In this document: positions 41,000 to 50,484 of the stretch, piece by piece
Layout of the letters: each line of letters starts with the position of its first letter
Numbering within the stretch: position 1 is the stretch's first letter
DNA from: DHVE2 group archaeon
GTDB taxonomy: Archaea; Thermoplasmatota; Thermoplasmata; Thermoplasmatales; Aciduliprofundaceae
Length of the DNA: 64,000 nt
Assembly (NCBI GenBank): GCA_027023265.1
Contig: JALVVV010000027.1
Coordinates: forward strand, 48,187 to 112,186
Direction: 5' to 3'
Notes under the pieces: model-generated
The model's database searches: none
What the model was told of the DNA's origin: nothing
What the model saw: the letters and a program-made list of their open reading frames with translations, nothing else
Made by a program: the position numbers and the translations under genes

Positions 41000-43525
41000 A
41001 TGGTAAGACACTATTTGTCAAATAGAGAACGTATACTACTACACCTATACTCGTACTCAAGTGATATAAATTACTACAATGCCCCTTATGGAATAACTCA
41101 GGAAGGCATAGCAGAGGGAATAGGTATAGGGAGAAACAATGTTCCCCGGGAGTTGAAAATACTTCTGAATGAAGGAATAGTGGGAATCAAAAAGGCACGT
41201 GTTGCAAATTTAAAAAACAGGAGAAATGTGTATTATCTAACTCCAAAGGGAATTGCAGAGGCAAAGAAAATAAAGGTCAGGTTAAAAAATATGAAAATTC
41301 ACGTGGTTCTTTCGCCGGGTAAGGAAGTGGAAATATCTCTTGGTGAAATTACAAAACGTTTCGGTCTGGATTTTGAAACGGCTGCTTTGAATGTTGATAA
41401 AAACAGGAAACTTGATATAATATCAGTTGTTAGAAAACGTACCCGCAGTTTGCATTACCTTGAAGAGAACCTGGTTGTTTCTAACATTTACGGAAGGGAT
41501 AGAGAGTTAAATAAGCTTGATGAGTTCTTTCGAAGCTCAAAGAAAGTACTGTTTATGACGGGGAGTTCAGGAATGGGCAAGACCTACCTGATGGTTCATT
41601 ACTTGAAGAAAAGGTTAATCCAAAGGGACGTATTTTTTGTTAGCTTAAGAAATTATGGTGGTGTCATGGACTTTTTGAATTCTCTTTCATCATTTCTGTC
41701 CACCACCGGGCATCCCCAGTTGGAAAGATACCTGAGTAATCACGGTCGTTTTGAAATTTTTGATGATAATTTGAAGAGCGTGATGTTAATATTGATGGGC
41801 ATAGTTAATAATCTTATATTCGTTTTTGATGATGTACAGGAAGCTTCGAAGGAAGTTTTAAAATTCTTAAAAAACTTCATTGATGTGGGTATTTCAAATA
41901 ACTGTAAATTTGTTATTATGGGAACAGGCATTCCCTCTGTTTTGACTTTGTTGGACGCAGGTAACTTTACAGAAATTCATCTGTTGCCTCTGGACAGGGA
42001 GACTTCTTATCGTCTTTTGAAAGATAGAGGAGTGGAATATGAAGATGCGGTTAATATTTACCGGAAATGTGGGGGAAATCCGCTGCTTTTAACCATATCT
42101 GCGCAACACGGTTTCAATGATTCTTCATGTAAATCTCTTTTTGAAGTTTCCTGCGGAGAGTGGGAGGCTTTGAAATTTTTAAGTGTGTTTAATAAGCCAG
42201 TTGATCTAAAAGCGATTTTAGTTAGTGGGGTTGAGTATCATATTTTGTATTCTTTGATATCGAAAAATTTGGTCCAGGAGCTTGAAGATTCTAAAGTAAC
42301 TCTGCATGATATTGTGAAGGAGCACGTGGTTGAAAAGATGAATGAGCTGGACAAGGTGAAATATCACGAGTTGGCTGCCAGTTATTTCGAGGAGAATGGA
42401 GATATTATTGAAGCAGTATATCACTTTATTCACGCTGGAAAACTCATTCGTGCGAGCATACTTTTAGATGAGAATTATGAAAAATACCTTTACAGAAATC
42501 CTGCGTTGATAAGGAAACTTGCCAAGGAAATACTTGTTAATGGAGCCGATGAACGCTCAAAATCGTGGATTATGCACGGTATCATAGGGGATACATATAT
42601 TGTGGAGGGCATGTGGGACGAAGGCAGGGAAGAATATGAAATTGCAATAAGGGAATCCGAGGATAAGGATTTGAGATACAATTCAAAAGTCATGGTTAAG
42701 TTAGCAGGAATATTAATAAAAAGGGGTGAGCTGGATGTTGCAGAGCGCAATCTTGTTTCTGTCATTTCCCGTCATATCTATTCTGTGAGAAAGAAAGATC
42801 TGATTATGGCATATTATTATTTGAGCAATATAATGTCAGAGCGTTGCAATTACGAGGGTGCTGAAGAGAATCTCCTGAATGCAAAGGATATTGTTGAGTT
42901 GATAGGAGATTACGGGATGATGGGATACATTTACAACGGTTTATCCATTGTATACAGGCACATGGGTGATTATGAGAAATCACTGTTTTATGCTGAAGAA
43001 GCTAAGAACATAATGGAAAATACGGGAGATATGGTGGGGCTTATCAAAACTATCCTTAACATTGGACATGCGTATTATATGAAAATGGACAACAGAGCTG
43101 AGGCGTACTTTAAAAAGGCAAAGAGTCTCAGCGGGAGGATATACTCTAAATACATGGAGGCACAGGCTCTACAATCGCTTGGAGTATGGTATGTTTTCAG
43201 GGAGAAATACATGGATGGTGAAAAAAATTTGAAAGATGCCCTGTCCATATATAGACGTCTTGGCTTGAAGAAAAGCGAGGGCTATGTTCTTGTTGCCCTT
43301 GGCAGTCTCTATGCTGCGATGGGTAATGTACCTGTTGCCAGGGATTATTTTGTATCTGCTGTGGAGCTTGGAATGGATATTGAAGATTGTAAATTGGTAT
43401 ATTATGCCGGTAGCGAGGCAATAAGAGAACTCTCAAAATATAGTGATGTAGTAGATATGGGTTATTTTGAGGAAGCTGTGAGAGTTGCTCAGACTAAGAT
43501 GAATCTTAATAGAGCGTTTGCGTAG
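41000..43525 (+). CDS. STAND ATPase regulator: winged helix, NTPase, TPR repeats
   Basis: 841 residues. An N-terminal winged helix (about 25-95, TQEGIAEGIGIGRNNVPRELKIL) is followed by an NTPase domain with Walker A TGSSGMGKT (about 187-195) and Walker B IFVFDDVQEA, with a GGNPLLL-type sensor motif near 355. A winged-helix-like region precedes at least seven TPR-type repeats (about 480-830). This is the MalT/STAND plan, in which TPRs receive a signal and the ATPase controls DNA binding. The target may be the adjacent PAPS-reductase-like gene or unlinked. A TATA box near 40966-40975 suggests leaderless expression. Confidence 0.82.
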   Translation: MVRHYLSNRERILLHLYSYSSDINYYNAPYGITQEGIAEGIGIGRNNVPRELKILLNEGIVGIKKARVANLKNRRNVYYLTPKGIAEAKKIKVRLKNMKIHVVLSPGKEVEISLGEITKRFGLDFETAALNVDKNRKLDIISVVRKRTRSLHYLEENLVVSNIYGRDRELNKLDEFFRSSKKVLFMTGSSGMGKTYLMVHYLKKRLIQRDVFFVSLRNYGGVMDFLNSLSSFLSTTGHPQLERYLSNHGRFEIFDDNLKSVMLILMGIVNNLIFVFDDVQEASKEVLKFLKNFIDVGISNNCKFVIMGTGIPSVLTLLDAGNFTEIHLLPLDRETSYRLLKDRGVEYEDAVNIYRKCGGNPLLLTISAQHGFNDSSCKSLFEVSCGEWEALKFLSVFNKPVDLKAILVSGVEYHILYSLISKNLVQELEDSKVTLHDIVKEHVVEKMNELDKVKYHELAASYFEENGDIIEAVYHFIHAGKLIRASILLDENYEKYLYRNPALIRKLAKEILVNGADERSKSWIMHGIIGDTYIVEGMWDEGREEYEIAIRESEDKDLRYNSKVMVKLAGILIKRGELDVAERNLVSVISRHIYSVRKKDLIMAYYYLSNIMSERCNYEGAEENLLNAKDIVELIGDYGMMGYIYNGLSIVYRHMGDYEKSLFYAEEAKNIMENTGDMVGLIKTILNIGHAYYMKMDNRAEAYFKKAKSLSGRIYSKYMEAQALQSLGVWYVFREKYMDGEKNLKDALSIYRRLGLKKSEGYVLVALGSLYAAMGNVPVARDYFVSAVELGMDIEDCKLVYYAGSEAIRELSKYSDVVDMGYFEEAVRVAQTKMNLNRAFA

Positions 43526-43561
43526 GAAGTGTTTTTGTAATAGAAGATATTATTCGGGGAC

Positions 43562-45310
43562 ATGGGTAAACCCGTATATCTTGGAAAGTTGAGGTTGAAA
43601 TGGTGCGATACCTGCAATGTACCCCTTATAGGAGATAAGTGTAGTAAATGTGGTTCAACAGGAAGAAAAGTTTCCATAACTCCTCCCGGAGAAGTTAGGA
43701 TAGGTTATGAGGGGGATTTGGAGGTATTGAACAACGCGCTACGTCGCGATTTTGGATGCGAGATTAACAGGAATGTGGTACTTTTTAACAGGGTTCCTCA
43801 CAGGGATAGAATGGATGAGGTAATTATTGCAGGAAGGGTAATATGTACTCTTAGATACGACGTGCAGGATAGGACGTACAGGGTCTCTTTGAGGATGCCC
43901 GGAGCTTATCTGTTGGGTAAATGCGCCAAGAAAAACGTGGTCGTTGCAGATGATGGCGCTATAAATCCTGTGCTTTCTGGAAAGAACTTGATGGTACCCG
44001 GTGTTGTGAGCGCAACAGATGGTATATCTAAGGGCGATGAGGTTATAGTTAAAGATAAATCAGGTAGGGTTTTTGCAGTGGGTATTGCAAAGATGAGCAC
44101 GGAAGAAATGCGAGAGTTTACGAGGGGGGTTGCTGTGAAGATAAGGTATGCTGAATACGGAGATTTTGATTCGGGTCAGGATTCTTATATCAGTGATGTC
44201 ATAGACGCAAATATTGAGCATCTCAAGCATATTGAGAGTGAGGCTGTTAATTTCATAAAATCCACACATGAAAAATACGCTCTACCTCTCGCAGTTTCTT
44301 TTAGCGGTGGTAAGGACTCCCTTGCAACTCTTCTTCTTGCTATGGAAAGTGGAGAGGATTTTAGAGTGTTCTTTCTTGATACGGGTATAGAATTGCAAGA
44401 AACGGTTGATTACGTTGAGTATGTTGGAAAAAAGTACGGCATTGATGTGGATATTATCTCAGCAGGTAACGCGTTCTGGGACAGCCTTGATGTTTTTGGC
44501 CCACCTGCTCGGGATTACCGGTGGTGTTGCAAGGTTACCAAGCTTGGGCCAACTACGAGGTACATACTTGAGAAGTATCCTGAGGGGCTGTTGACTTTAA
44601 TCGGACAGAGGCGATATGAGAGTGAAGATAGAATGAAAAAGGGCAGGATTTGGAAAAATGAATGGGTGCCAAATCAACTATCTGCAAGTCCAATACAGAA
44701 CTGGACATCTCTTGAAGTGTGGCTCTACATACTGTGGAAAAATGCCCCTTTTAACGTTTGGTACCGGCGAGGATTGACGCGAATAGGATGCTATCTTTGT
44801 CCATCTTCGGATATTGCAGACTTGGAGATTGTAGCAAGGTATTATGATGGTGTGGAGCGATGGTTTTCGTACCTGAAACGCTTTGCATCAGAACATGATA
44901 TTCCGGAAGAATGGGCCGAGAACGCGTGGCGGTGGAGGCATCCGCCAAAGTGGGCGGGAGGCCGGAGCGTTCACAGGGAGTTTCCCAGAGTGGAATTTGG
45001 AGAGGGGACATGGGCCGAGCTAAATGTTCGCGGAGAATACGATTTTAAAAGAGCGATAAACCTACTAAGCGCTTTGCCCCCGGGCACCTGGAAAGTTGAA
45101 AATGAACACGTTTTTGTCAGGGAGCAGTTTAAACAAGAAGCTAAGAGCTTAGTTGTTCGGGCAATAGGCTGTGTTGGATGCGGTGTATGCCTCGGGAGGT
45201 GTCCTGTCAATGCTCTGTTGTTAGATGAAGAGAACAAGGTGGTGATAAACGAGGATAAATGTGTACACTGCCTTGATTGCCTGGGACCATGTCCTGCGGA
45301 GAACTTTTAG
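43562..45310 (+). CDS. PAPS reductase-like protein with zinc ribbon, PUA and ferredoxin domains
   Basis: 582 residues. An N-terminal zinc ribbon (WCDTCNVPL, CSKCGSTG) is followed by a PUA-like RNA-binding domain (about 105-195, GVVSATDGISKGDEVIVKD) and an adenine-nucleotide alpha-hydrolase domain with the P-loop LAVSFSGGKDSLATL (about 240-255). CCKVTKLGP and GCYLCPSS follow, and a C-terminal 2x[4Fe-4S] ferredoxin (CVGCGVCLGRCP and CVHCLDCLGPCP) ends it. This is the archaeal PAPS-reductase-related fusion. The PUA domain argues for sulfur transfer to RNA or a related reaction rather than sulfate assimilation, but the substrate is not known. Confidence 0.82.
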   Translation: MGKPVYLGKLRLKWCDTCNVPLIGDKCSKCGSTGRKVSITPPGEVRIGYEGDLEVLNNALRRDFGCEINRNVVLFNRVPHRDRMDEVIIAGRVICTLRYDVQDRTYRVSLRMPGAYLLGKCAKKNVVVADDGAINPVLSGKNLMVPGVVSATDGISKGDEVIVKDKSGRVFAVGIAKMSTEEMREFTRGVAVKIRYAEYGDFDSGQDSYISDVIDANIEHLKHIESEAVNFIKSTHEKYALPLAVSFSGGKDSLATLLLAMESGEDFRVFFLDTGIELQETVDYVEYVGKKYGIDVDIISAGNAFWDSLDVFGPPARDYRWCCKVTKLGPTTRYILEKYPEGLLTLIGQRRYESEDRMKKGRIWKNEWVPNQLSASPIQNWTSLEVWLYILWKNAPFNVWYRRGLTRIGCYLCPSSDIADLEIVARYYDGVERWFSYLKRFASEHDIPEEWAENAWRWRHPPKWAGGRSVHREFPRVEFGEGTWAELNVRGEYDFKRAINLLSALPPGTWKVENEHVFVREQFKQEAKSLVVRAIGCVGCGVCLGRCPVNALLLDEENKVVINEDKCVHCLDCLGPCPAENF

Positions 45311-45657
45311 TCGATTACCCTGTTTATTTCTTCGATTATGTACTTTATGCCTGCGCTCTTGGAGATGAATTTAACTGCACCAGCTCTTTTTGCATCTTCT
45401 GCAACGTTGTAGTTATCTATGCCGCTAAGCACGACAACCCTTGCATCTTCGTCCTCCTCTCTAATCTTTTCTATAACTTCAATTCCACTTAGGTCGGGTA
45501 ATATCAGATCAAGCAGCACAAGGTCCGGTTTGAGCTGCGGGTACTTTTCTATGGCCTCCTCTCCGTTTCGTGCCCACTCTACCTTCGCATTTTTAATAGC
45601 ATTTTTAAGAAGTCGATAGAACATCTCCGAGTCATCTACAATCAGTATGTTTTTCAT
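45307..45657 (-). CDS. CheY-like response regulator receiver
   Basis: A 116-residue single receiver domain. ILIVDDSE gives the acidic pocket, LVLLDLILPD the phospho-accepting Asp (about 52), VVLSG the switch Ser and FISKSA the conserved Lys. It has no output domain, so it probably acts by protein contact, as CheY does on the archaellum. The ATG at 45657 overlaps the TGA of the GvpD-like gene (ATGA), with GGTGATAGT upstream, so the two are translated together. It converges on the PAPS-reductase gene with a 4-nt overlap. Confidence 0.9.
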   Translation of the reverse strand: MKNILIVDDSEMFYRLLKNAIKNAKVEWARNGEEAIEKYPQLKPDLVLLDLILPDLSGIEVIEKIREEDEDARVVVLSGIDNYNVAEDAKRAGAVKFISKSAGIKYIIEEINRVID

Positions 45658-47015
45658 ACTATCACCTTCGGTATCAATTTTGGATACTCTTCGTATTTTA
45701 TGTCCAAGTGATGAACCCTTGTCCATGGCTTTATTCCGTACATTACCACATCCCCGTTTATGTTTTTGAATTTCACGTATATGTCTGAGATGCTAGAACT
45801 GAACTTCTTGTTTTCCTCACCCATTATATTGCCTGCAATCAGCGTGACCCCACCTAATTCCTTTACTGTGTCTTTGAGGCGATACATCGTTTTCATAGTG
45901 TCATGTGAGCTCATGTAACTGTTAAGGCGGTCGTATCCCACTACTATCAACGGCGCAAATTCGGATACATTTTTGTGAATCTCATTGTGTATTACTTTAA
46001 CTATCTCTTTTGAATTTGAAAAATCAACGAGTCTTGCAAATTCCTCCACGTCTCCTTCTCCGTATAGATAGGTTATGTTTTTGTAATATCTTTCAAGCTT
46101 GTAAATGTATATGCTGTACTTCAAATCGCTCATGTCAAATCCATTTGGTGGTATAATTATGACTCGGGAGCCGTGATACGAGAAACTTGCAATAAAGCCC
46201 ATCAAGCTTGCTACTTTGTAGGGTACGGGAACGTGCTCCCCGAAGTCAAACACTACTGTGTGGCTTCTGCGCACGGTAAATATATCATCGAAATATGTGC
46301 TGCCCGGGATTTCTGAGCTTGGCTTGTATCCTAAAATCTTTTGGGGATGCTTGAACCTGCTTGAATGTAGGTAGTTAAACTTGTTTTCCTTCAATGTGAA
46401 AAAATACACATTTTTTTCTATTTCCACACCCCTGAGCTTGTCTATCGTAAACCATCTGTAAAGCCGACCCTCTTTTACATTCTTCCAGGCTGTTACCACT
46501 CCATCTGCCAGGTATGACAGGTTATCGTCCTCGTTTCCCTCTCTTACCACGATGAAATTGACATCCATGTCCGAGAGCCTTATGAGTTTAAGGAAAAAGG
46601 ATGAAGAATCGTAAATTTTCTCTCTCTCCTTTTCCTCCATTGCGAGTATGTTCAGTTCATTAATTATCCCGTGCCAGCTATCTATAATTATCCCATTTAT
46701 TTTACCATCTTCAACGAGGTTCAGCACTTTCCGTAGTGCCTCTGGAATCAGGTAAAACACCGAGCCAAATCTGTCAGTTTCTCTGTAATCATATTTTTCG
46801 TCTATTGCAAACATGTGTTCCTTCATCTCTTCTGTGATCCATGGGTATTCTCTCTTGATTTCCTCCACTGTTCTCTTCGTTCCCACATATGCCATGTTGT
46901 AGTTTTTCATCAATTCAAGGGACATTTTGGTTTTGCCAGTACCCGGCTCCCCTCTTATTAAAAGAACCACGCCGCTTCGGTTTAGAAACTTTGAAATCTC
47001 TTTGGGAACAGACAT
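45654..47015 (-). CDS. GvpD/KaiC-like P-loop ATPase
   Basis: 453 residues. SVPKEISKFLNRSGVVLLIR leads to Walker A GEPGTGKT (about 25), the opening of GvpD-like RecA-superfamily proteins. Walker B is INGIIIDSWHG. The C-terminal half has a second RecA-like fold without a clear P-loop (VVFDFGEHVPVPYKVASLMG, LIVVGYDRLN). Haloarchaeal GvpD represses gas-vesicle genes, but none occur here, so a signalling or regulatory role coupled to the CheY-like partner is inferred. A TATA-like ATTTAAAT (about 47040-47048) is leaderless to ATG 47015; ATG 47027 is the alternative. Confidence 0.78.
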   Translation of the reverse strand: MSVPKEISKFLNRSGVVLLIRGEPGTGKTKMSLELMKNYNMAYVGTKRTVEEIKREYPWITEEMKEHMFAIDEKYDYRETDRFGSVFYLIPEALRKVLNLVEDGKINGIIIDSWHGIINELNILAMEEKEREKIYDSSSFFLKLIRLSDMDVNFIVVREGNEDDNLSYLADGVVTAWKNVKEGRLYRWFTIDKLRGVEIEKNVYFFTLKENKFNYLHSSRFKHPQKILGYKPSSEIPGSTYFDDIFTVRRSHTVVFDFGEHVPVPYKVASLMGFIASFSYHGSRVIIIPPNGFDMSDLKYSIYIYKLERYYKNITYLYGEGDVEEFARLVDFSNSKEIVKVIHNEIHKNVSEFAPLIVVGYDRLNSYMSSHDTMKTMYRLKDTVKELGGVTLIAGNIMGEENKKFSSSISDIYVKFKNINGDVVMYGIKPWTRVHHLDIKYEEYPKLIPKVIV

Positions 47016-47063
47016 CAGAAAAACCATCGTCTTTAAAGATTTAAATTTTTCGTTATAAAAATC

Positions 47064-47672
47064 TTATCTTTTTATTGATATTTCTTTCAACTCGTTTTGG
47101 AGCATGGCTCTCTCCCTGTCATCAAGGCTATTCATGTTTATGGAGATCAAAAGTATCCCGTGTTTTTCGCTAACAGCATCTTTTGCAGTTTGTATGAACT
47201 TTAGAAATGAATTGAATCCGTTATTTACTATTAATGAATTAACGCCATCTATTACAATTGCTCCGCGTCCCTCTTTCTTCAGAAAGTCTTTTATTATTGC
47301 AAGTAACTTGTGAAGGTCTCCGGGAGAAACTGAATTTTCCTTCTTCATGGTGGTTAGCCAGTAAAATTCTGTGTTTTCCAATACGCTGCTAAATGGCATG
47401 TTGTCAGGGTTGGTCCTTGTTATGCACAGCCCCCTGTATCTTCTCTTCAGTACCTGCTGAAACACGGTATATACTATTCTTGCCTGCTCTTCCTGAACAT
47501 AATATGATTCTCCTGAGTTCAGAGTGTAACCCCCGCGGACATTTACATCGGATCCGCTTTGACAGTTTTCATATTTCTTGATAATACGTATAACGTCCCT
47601 CTTCAAGTTATTCCCCTTAACTGCTCGCTTCAAATCCCGAATAATGGCCTTATTGCACAACGAGCTATCCAT
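47064..47672 (-). CDS. DUF835 domain protein
   Basis: 202 residues. After a helical N-terminus (about 1-55), the DUF835 domain shows SYYVQEEQARIVYTVFQQVL, GLCITRTNPD, NTEFYWLTT, and then GAIVIDGVNSLIVNNGFNSFL with an Asp placed like a degenerate Walker B. DUF835 proteins are common in archaea, often fused to or beside sensor domains, and appear RecA-like without a P-loop. The TATA box (TTTTTATAC, about 47693-47701) is 25 nt before the ATG, so it is transcribed separately from the KaiC-like gene behind it. Confidence 0.78.
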   Translation of the reverse strand: MDSSLCNKAIIRDLKRAVKGNNLKRDVIRIIKKYENCQSGSDVNVRGGYTLNSGESYYVQEEQARIVYTVFQQVLKRRYRGLCITRTNPDNMPFSSVLENTEFYWLTTMKKENSVSPGDLHKLLAIIKDFLKKEGRGAIVIDGVNSLIVNNGFNSFLKFIQTAKDAVSEKHGILLISINMNSLDDRERAMLQNELKEISIKR

Positions 47673-47718
47673 AGTGAATAATCCTGTATGTAGTATAAAA
47701 AGATGCCGGTGGAGGGGT

Positions 47719-48438
47719 TTAATGAGATACTATTCTGAACCCCCTCTCGTCAACTAACAGTGGGTAATAATCGGTGCTGTGTTTCACACCTCTCATTTTT
47801 ATCACTGATATGTATCTTCCGAGGGTCCTGCCCACTCTTTCCATGGATAGATGTATTATTCCGTCTGCGAGGAATCCTTCCACATCGTAAGTTCCGAAGT
47901 TCATCGAGTTGTATGTGGATTCTGAGATGATGAACGTGGTGGAGCTCAGCTCTCTCAGTGACTCAAATAGGAAGAACAGTTGATTTCTCGGATTTTCCAT
48001 CTCTGCTATTGCGTACAACGCCTGCAGAGAGTCTAAAATCAATATGTCTATCTTCTTATCCTTCGCATATTCTCTAATAGGCGTTTCTATAGCCTTGATC
48101 CAGTCAACTTTATCATAAGTTCCCGATTCTTTAACCATCTTTCTTACCAAGCCCCAGTCAAACACGTTGAACTCCGCACCCTTTGGCAACTTTTCTGTAT
48201 CCATATTTAAGCTTACCATCTGGCGAAGCAGGCTCTCGCGGCTCTGCTCCAGAGACACGTAAATCACATTCCCCTTTTTGTTGTTCTGAAGGTATTTGTA
48301 GCCCATATAGAAGGTCAGAGTGGATTTCATGCTTCCAGTAGGTCCGGAGACCAGTACTATATGCCCAATAGGTATGCCTCTTTCTATTTTCTCGTCAAGT
48401 CCTGCAACATATGTTTTTAGATATTCTGCCATTTCCAT
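47719..48438 (-). CDS. KaiC-like ATPase with altered P-loop (GPTGSMKS)
   Basis: 239 residues, a single KaiC domain. GLDEKIERGIPIGHIVLVSG leads to Walker A GPTGSMKST, where the usual second Gly before Lys is Met (codon ATG). Later motifs include VIYVSLEQSRESLLRQM, ILILDSLQALYA (Walker B) and VIKMRGVKHSTDYYPLLVDE, typical of archaeal KaiC family members such as FlaH relatives. Whether it hydrolyses ATP is uncertain. The ATG at 48438 overlaps the preceding TGA (TGATG), so it is coupled to the 83-residue gene. Confidence 0.82.
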   Translation of the reverse strand: MEMAEYLKTYVAGLDEKIERGIPIGHIVLVSGPTGSMKSTLTFYMGYKYLQNNKKGNVIYVSLEQSRESLLRQMVSLNMDTEKLPKGAEFNVFDWGLVRKMVKESGTYDKVDWIKAIETPIREYAKDKKIDILILDSLQALYAIAEMENPRNQLFFLFESLRELSSTTFIISESTYNSMNFGTYDVEGFLADGIIHLSMERVGRTLGRYISVIKMRGVKHSTDYYPLLVDERGFRIVSH

Positions 48439-48689
48439 CACCCTACATGCTCATTTTCCAGTAGTTTTATCATATCGTTATATATCTCATCGGCAATTTT
48501 TCTTCCTGCAAACCTCTCAATTGATTCCCTTATGTCCTTCATCAAAAGGATATATTCTTCCTTACTTAAAACTTTTCCTGAAAGCCCCAATCTCTTTTTA
48601 TGCAGCTCCACAATTGTGCTGCTGAGCCCATCTATAAGCTTTTCAAGTTTTTTCTTCAACTCTATTTCAATGAGAGTATCCAAGTCCAT
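48438..48689 (-). CDS. Small helical protein coupled to KaiC-like ATPase
   Basis: 83 residues, charged and helical (LIEIELKKKLEKLIDGLSST, YNDMIKLLENEHVG), with no recognised family. The ATG at 48689 has TTTATAT (about 48714-48720) about 27 nt upstream, giving a leaderless start; the upstream in-frame extension is not coding. It is translationally coupled to the KaiC-like gene, so it may be a partner subunit or adaptor. Confidence 0.65.
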   Translation of the reverse strand: MDLDTLIEIELKKKLEKLIDGLSSTIVELHKKRLGLSGKVLSKEEYILLMKDIRESIERFAGRKIADEIYNDMIKLLENEHVG

Positions 48690-48858
48690 CGTAAGATGTA
48701 ATATCTTCAAAGGATATAAAATTTTTCTATTTTTGCTGATGATTCGTGTATTTTGATTTTTCTCAAGCTTCTTGGTTTTCAAAATTGTTTTAATTGTGAT
48801 TTTATGACGTGATAATCATGTGTAATTCTTTAAATAAGGATTTTTGAGATTTTTAATT

Positions 48859-50475
48859 ATGAAAAAGGTGTATCACAAGGAGGAAGGAGACATAGGGATT
48901 GCTACTCTGATACTTTTCATTGCAATCATAATAGTTGCAGCTATCGCCTCATCACTAATAATATACGTTGGTGTTACTCTAAGGGAGCAGGGGGAGGAAG
49001 TGGCTAAAGAAGCTACGGAGCAGATAACAAGCTCCCTGCGCATTTTGAATATATTAGGAGATAGGGATACCGATGGAAAGCCTGCAAATATAATCTCGGT
49101 TAGAGCGCCAATTCAGCACGATAGCACGCCTCCTGTTGGTGGGGTTATTGAGAACGTGAGTTTGTATTCCACGAACCCTCTCGGGGTATTAATTAGATGG
49201 AAATCTGCTGTTGATTACGAATCAGGAATGTGCTGCGAGAAGATATACCGGGTTAGCGGTGACGATACCACCTTAAAGTACGTTTTGAGTAATATAAATT
49301 ATGTAAAGGAGATGGGGACTTTAGTTGCAAATATTACTGGTAATTTCAGTTCTGATAGAAGCTATGTTGATTATTCTGTTGATTCTGGACAAACATACGG
49401 GTATGCTATAATTGGCTATGACCACGCGGGTAATGCTCTTCTGTATGAAGAGAATGACAATATTATTACCGTCTCAACGGGCACAAAAGATACAACCCCT
49501 CCCTCAGGAAGTGTTAATAATATAAAATCTGCAGGTGTGGGTGTATTAATAACATGGACTGCTTCAGATTCAGGCTCGGGAATAGCAAAGCAGATAGTCT
49601 ATCGCTCAAGGTCCGAAATAAGCGCTTCCAATATAAACAATGCAACGGTGGTTGCTGTTCTTAACGGGACTGCAAGAAGCTATATGGACTATCCGCCAAG
49701 CAACGGCACCTGGTATTATGCTGTCGAGGGAATTGATAGAGCTGGCAACACTGCTATTTATACGAGCAATGTAGATTCTATAGATGTATCCATGGTGGAT
49801 ACTGGAAAACCAAGAGACATCGGTGGTATGCATGCTTATACTGGAGATTACTGGATAGACATATCTTGGGCGCCATCGCGGGATAATGAATCAGGTATTG
49901 CTGGGTATTATGTATATCGGAGCTTAAATTATGAGGCTCTGACCTCAAACGCAATACTGAGCTCCAGGCCTTATGCATTTGTGAATACCACTCATTTTAA
50001 GGATTATGTTTATCAACCGTATCAGGTTTATTATTATCTGGTAATTCCTGTGGACAGGGCTGGCAATGTTGGAGATATAATATATCCTCAATCAACCATA
50101 CAAATTCTTGAGCTAAAGGTTGCTTTGGGCCCTGGCTCTCAACCCGTGGATTTTAATGATGTTATCGTTGAGCTTACCGATGGACACGTGGAAGCATCTT
50201 TGCAGTTGAACTCAAGCGGATTTGGGGTTAATTACAGTGATGGGAAGCATTTTTCCGTGGGAGTGGTACGGGACCCTTCAGGGGAGTTTAGAAGCAATTA
50301 CATACTAGGAGATGGCGGAGTTGTCATTATTTACATAAATGCCCGTAAGGTTGGTCTTTCTCTGGAACCCCAGACGGTTTTAACTATGAAAATATTGCCG
50401 GGAAATGGCATTCCAATTTACGTGAAGGTGATAATACCGTCAATAATGTTAAATAGGTTTGTTCAGATATACTGA
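48859..50475 (+). CDS. Oversized archaellin with three fibronectin-III-like domains inserted
   Basis: 538 residues. The N-terminus is a class III signal peptide cut after HKEEG, then DIGIATLILFIAIIIVAAIA, matching the archaellin core helix at 33603-34232. The C-terminal about 120 residues match the archaellin beta domain in order: LELKVALGPGSQP, IVELTDG, VVIIYINARKVGLSLEPQTV, KILPGNGIPIYVKVIIPS, ending RFVQIY. Between them (about 87-414) sit three FN3-like repeats. Each opens with D-(S/T)-(T/G)-(P/K)-P, has a W then SGI and an IYR/VYRS strand, and ends D-(H/R)-A-G-N. This looks like a filament or tip subunit carrying adhesive domains. CTTTAAATAAGG (48828-48839) is leaderless to ATG 48859. It is followed by a coupled small gene. 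Confidence 0.88.
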   Translation: MKKVYHKEEGDIGIATLILFIAIIIVAAIASSLIIYVGVTLREQGEEVAKEATEQITSSLRILNILGDRDTDGKPANIISVRAPIQHDSTPPVGGVIENVSLYSTNPLGVLIRWKSAVDYESGMCCEKIYRVSGDDTTLKYVLSNINYVKEMGTLVANITGNFSSDRSYVDYSVDSGQTYGYAIIGYDHAGNALLYEENDNIITVSTGTKDTTPPSGSVNNIKSAGVGVLITWTASDSGSGIAKQIVYRSRSEISASNINNATVVAVLNGTARSYMDYPPSNGTWYYAVEGIDRAGNTAIYTSNVDSIDVSMVDTGKPRDIGGMHAYTGDYWIDISWAPSRDNESGIAGYYVYRSLNYEALTSNAILSSRPYAFVNTTHFKDYVYQPYQVYYYLVIPVDRAGNVGDIIYPQSTIQILELKVALGPGSQPVDFNDVIVELTDGHVEASLQLNSSGFGVNYSDGKHFSVGVVRDPSGEFRSNYILGDGGVVIIYINARKVGLSLEPQTVLTMKILPGNGIPIYVKVIIPSIMLNRFVQIY

Positions 50476-50484
50476 GGTGTGATT

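Noticed and set aside
45654..47015. Gas-vesicle cluster suggested by the GvpD-like protein
   Set aside because: No GvpA, GvpN or other gas-vesicle structural genes are nearby; the similarity is to the general KaiC-like fold.
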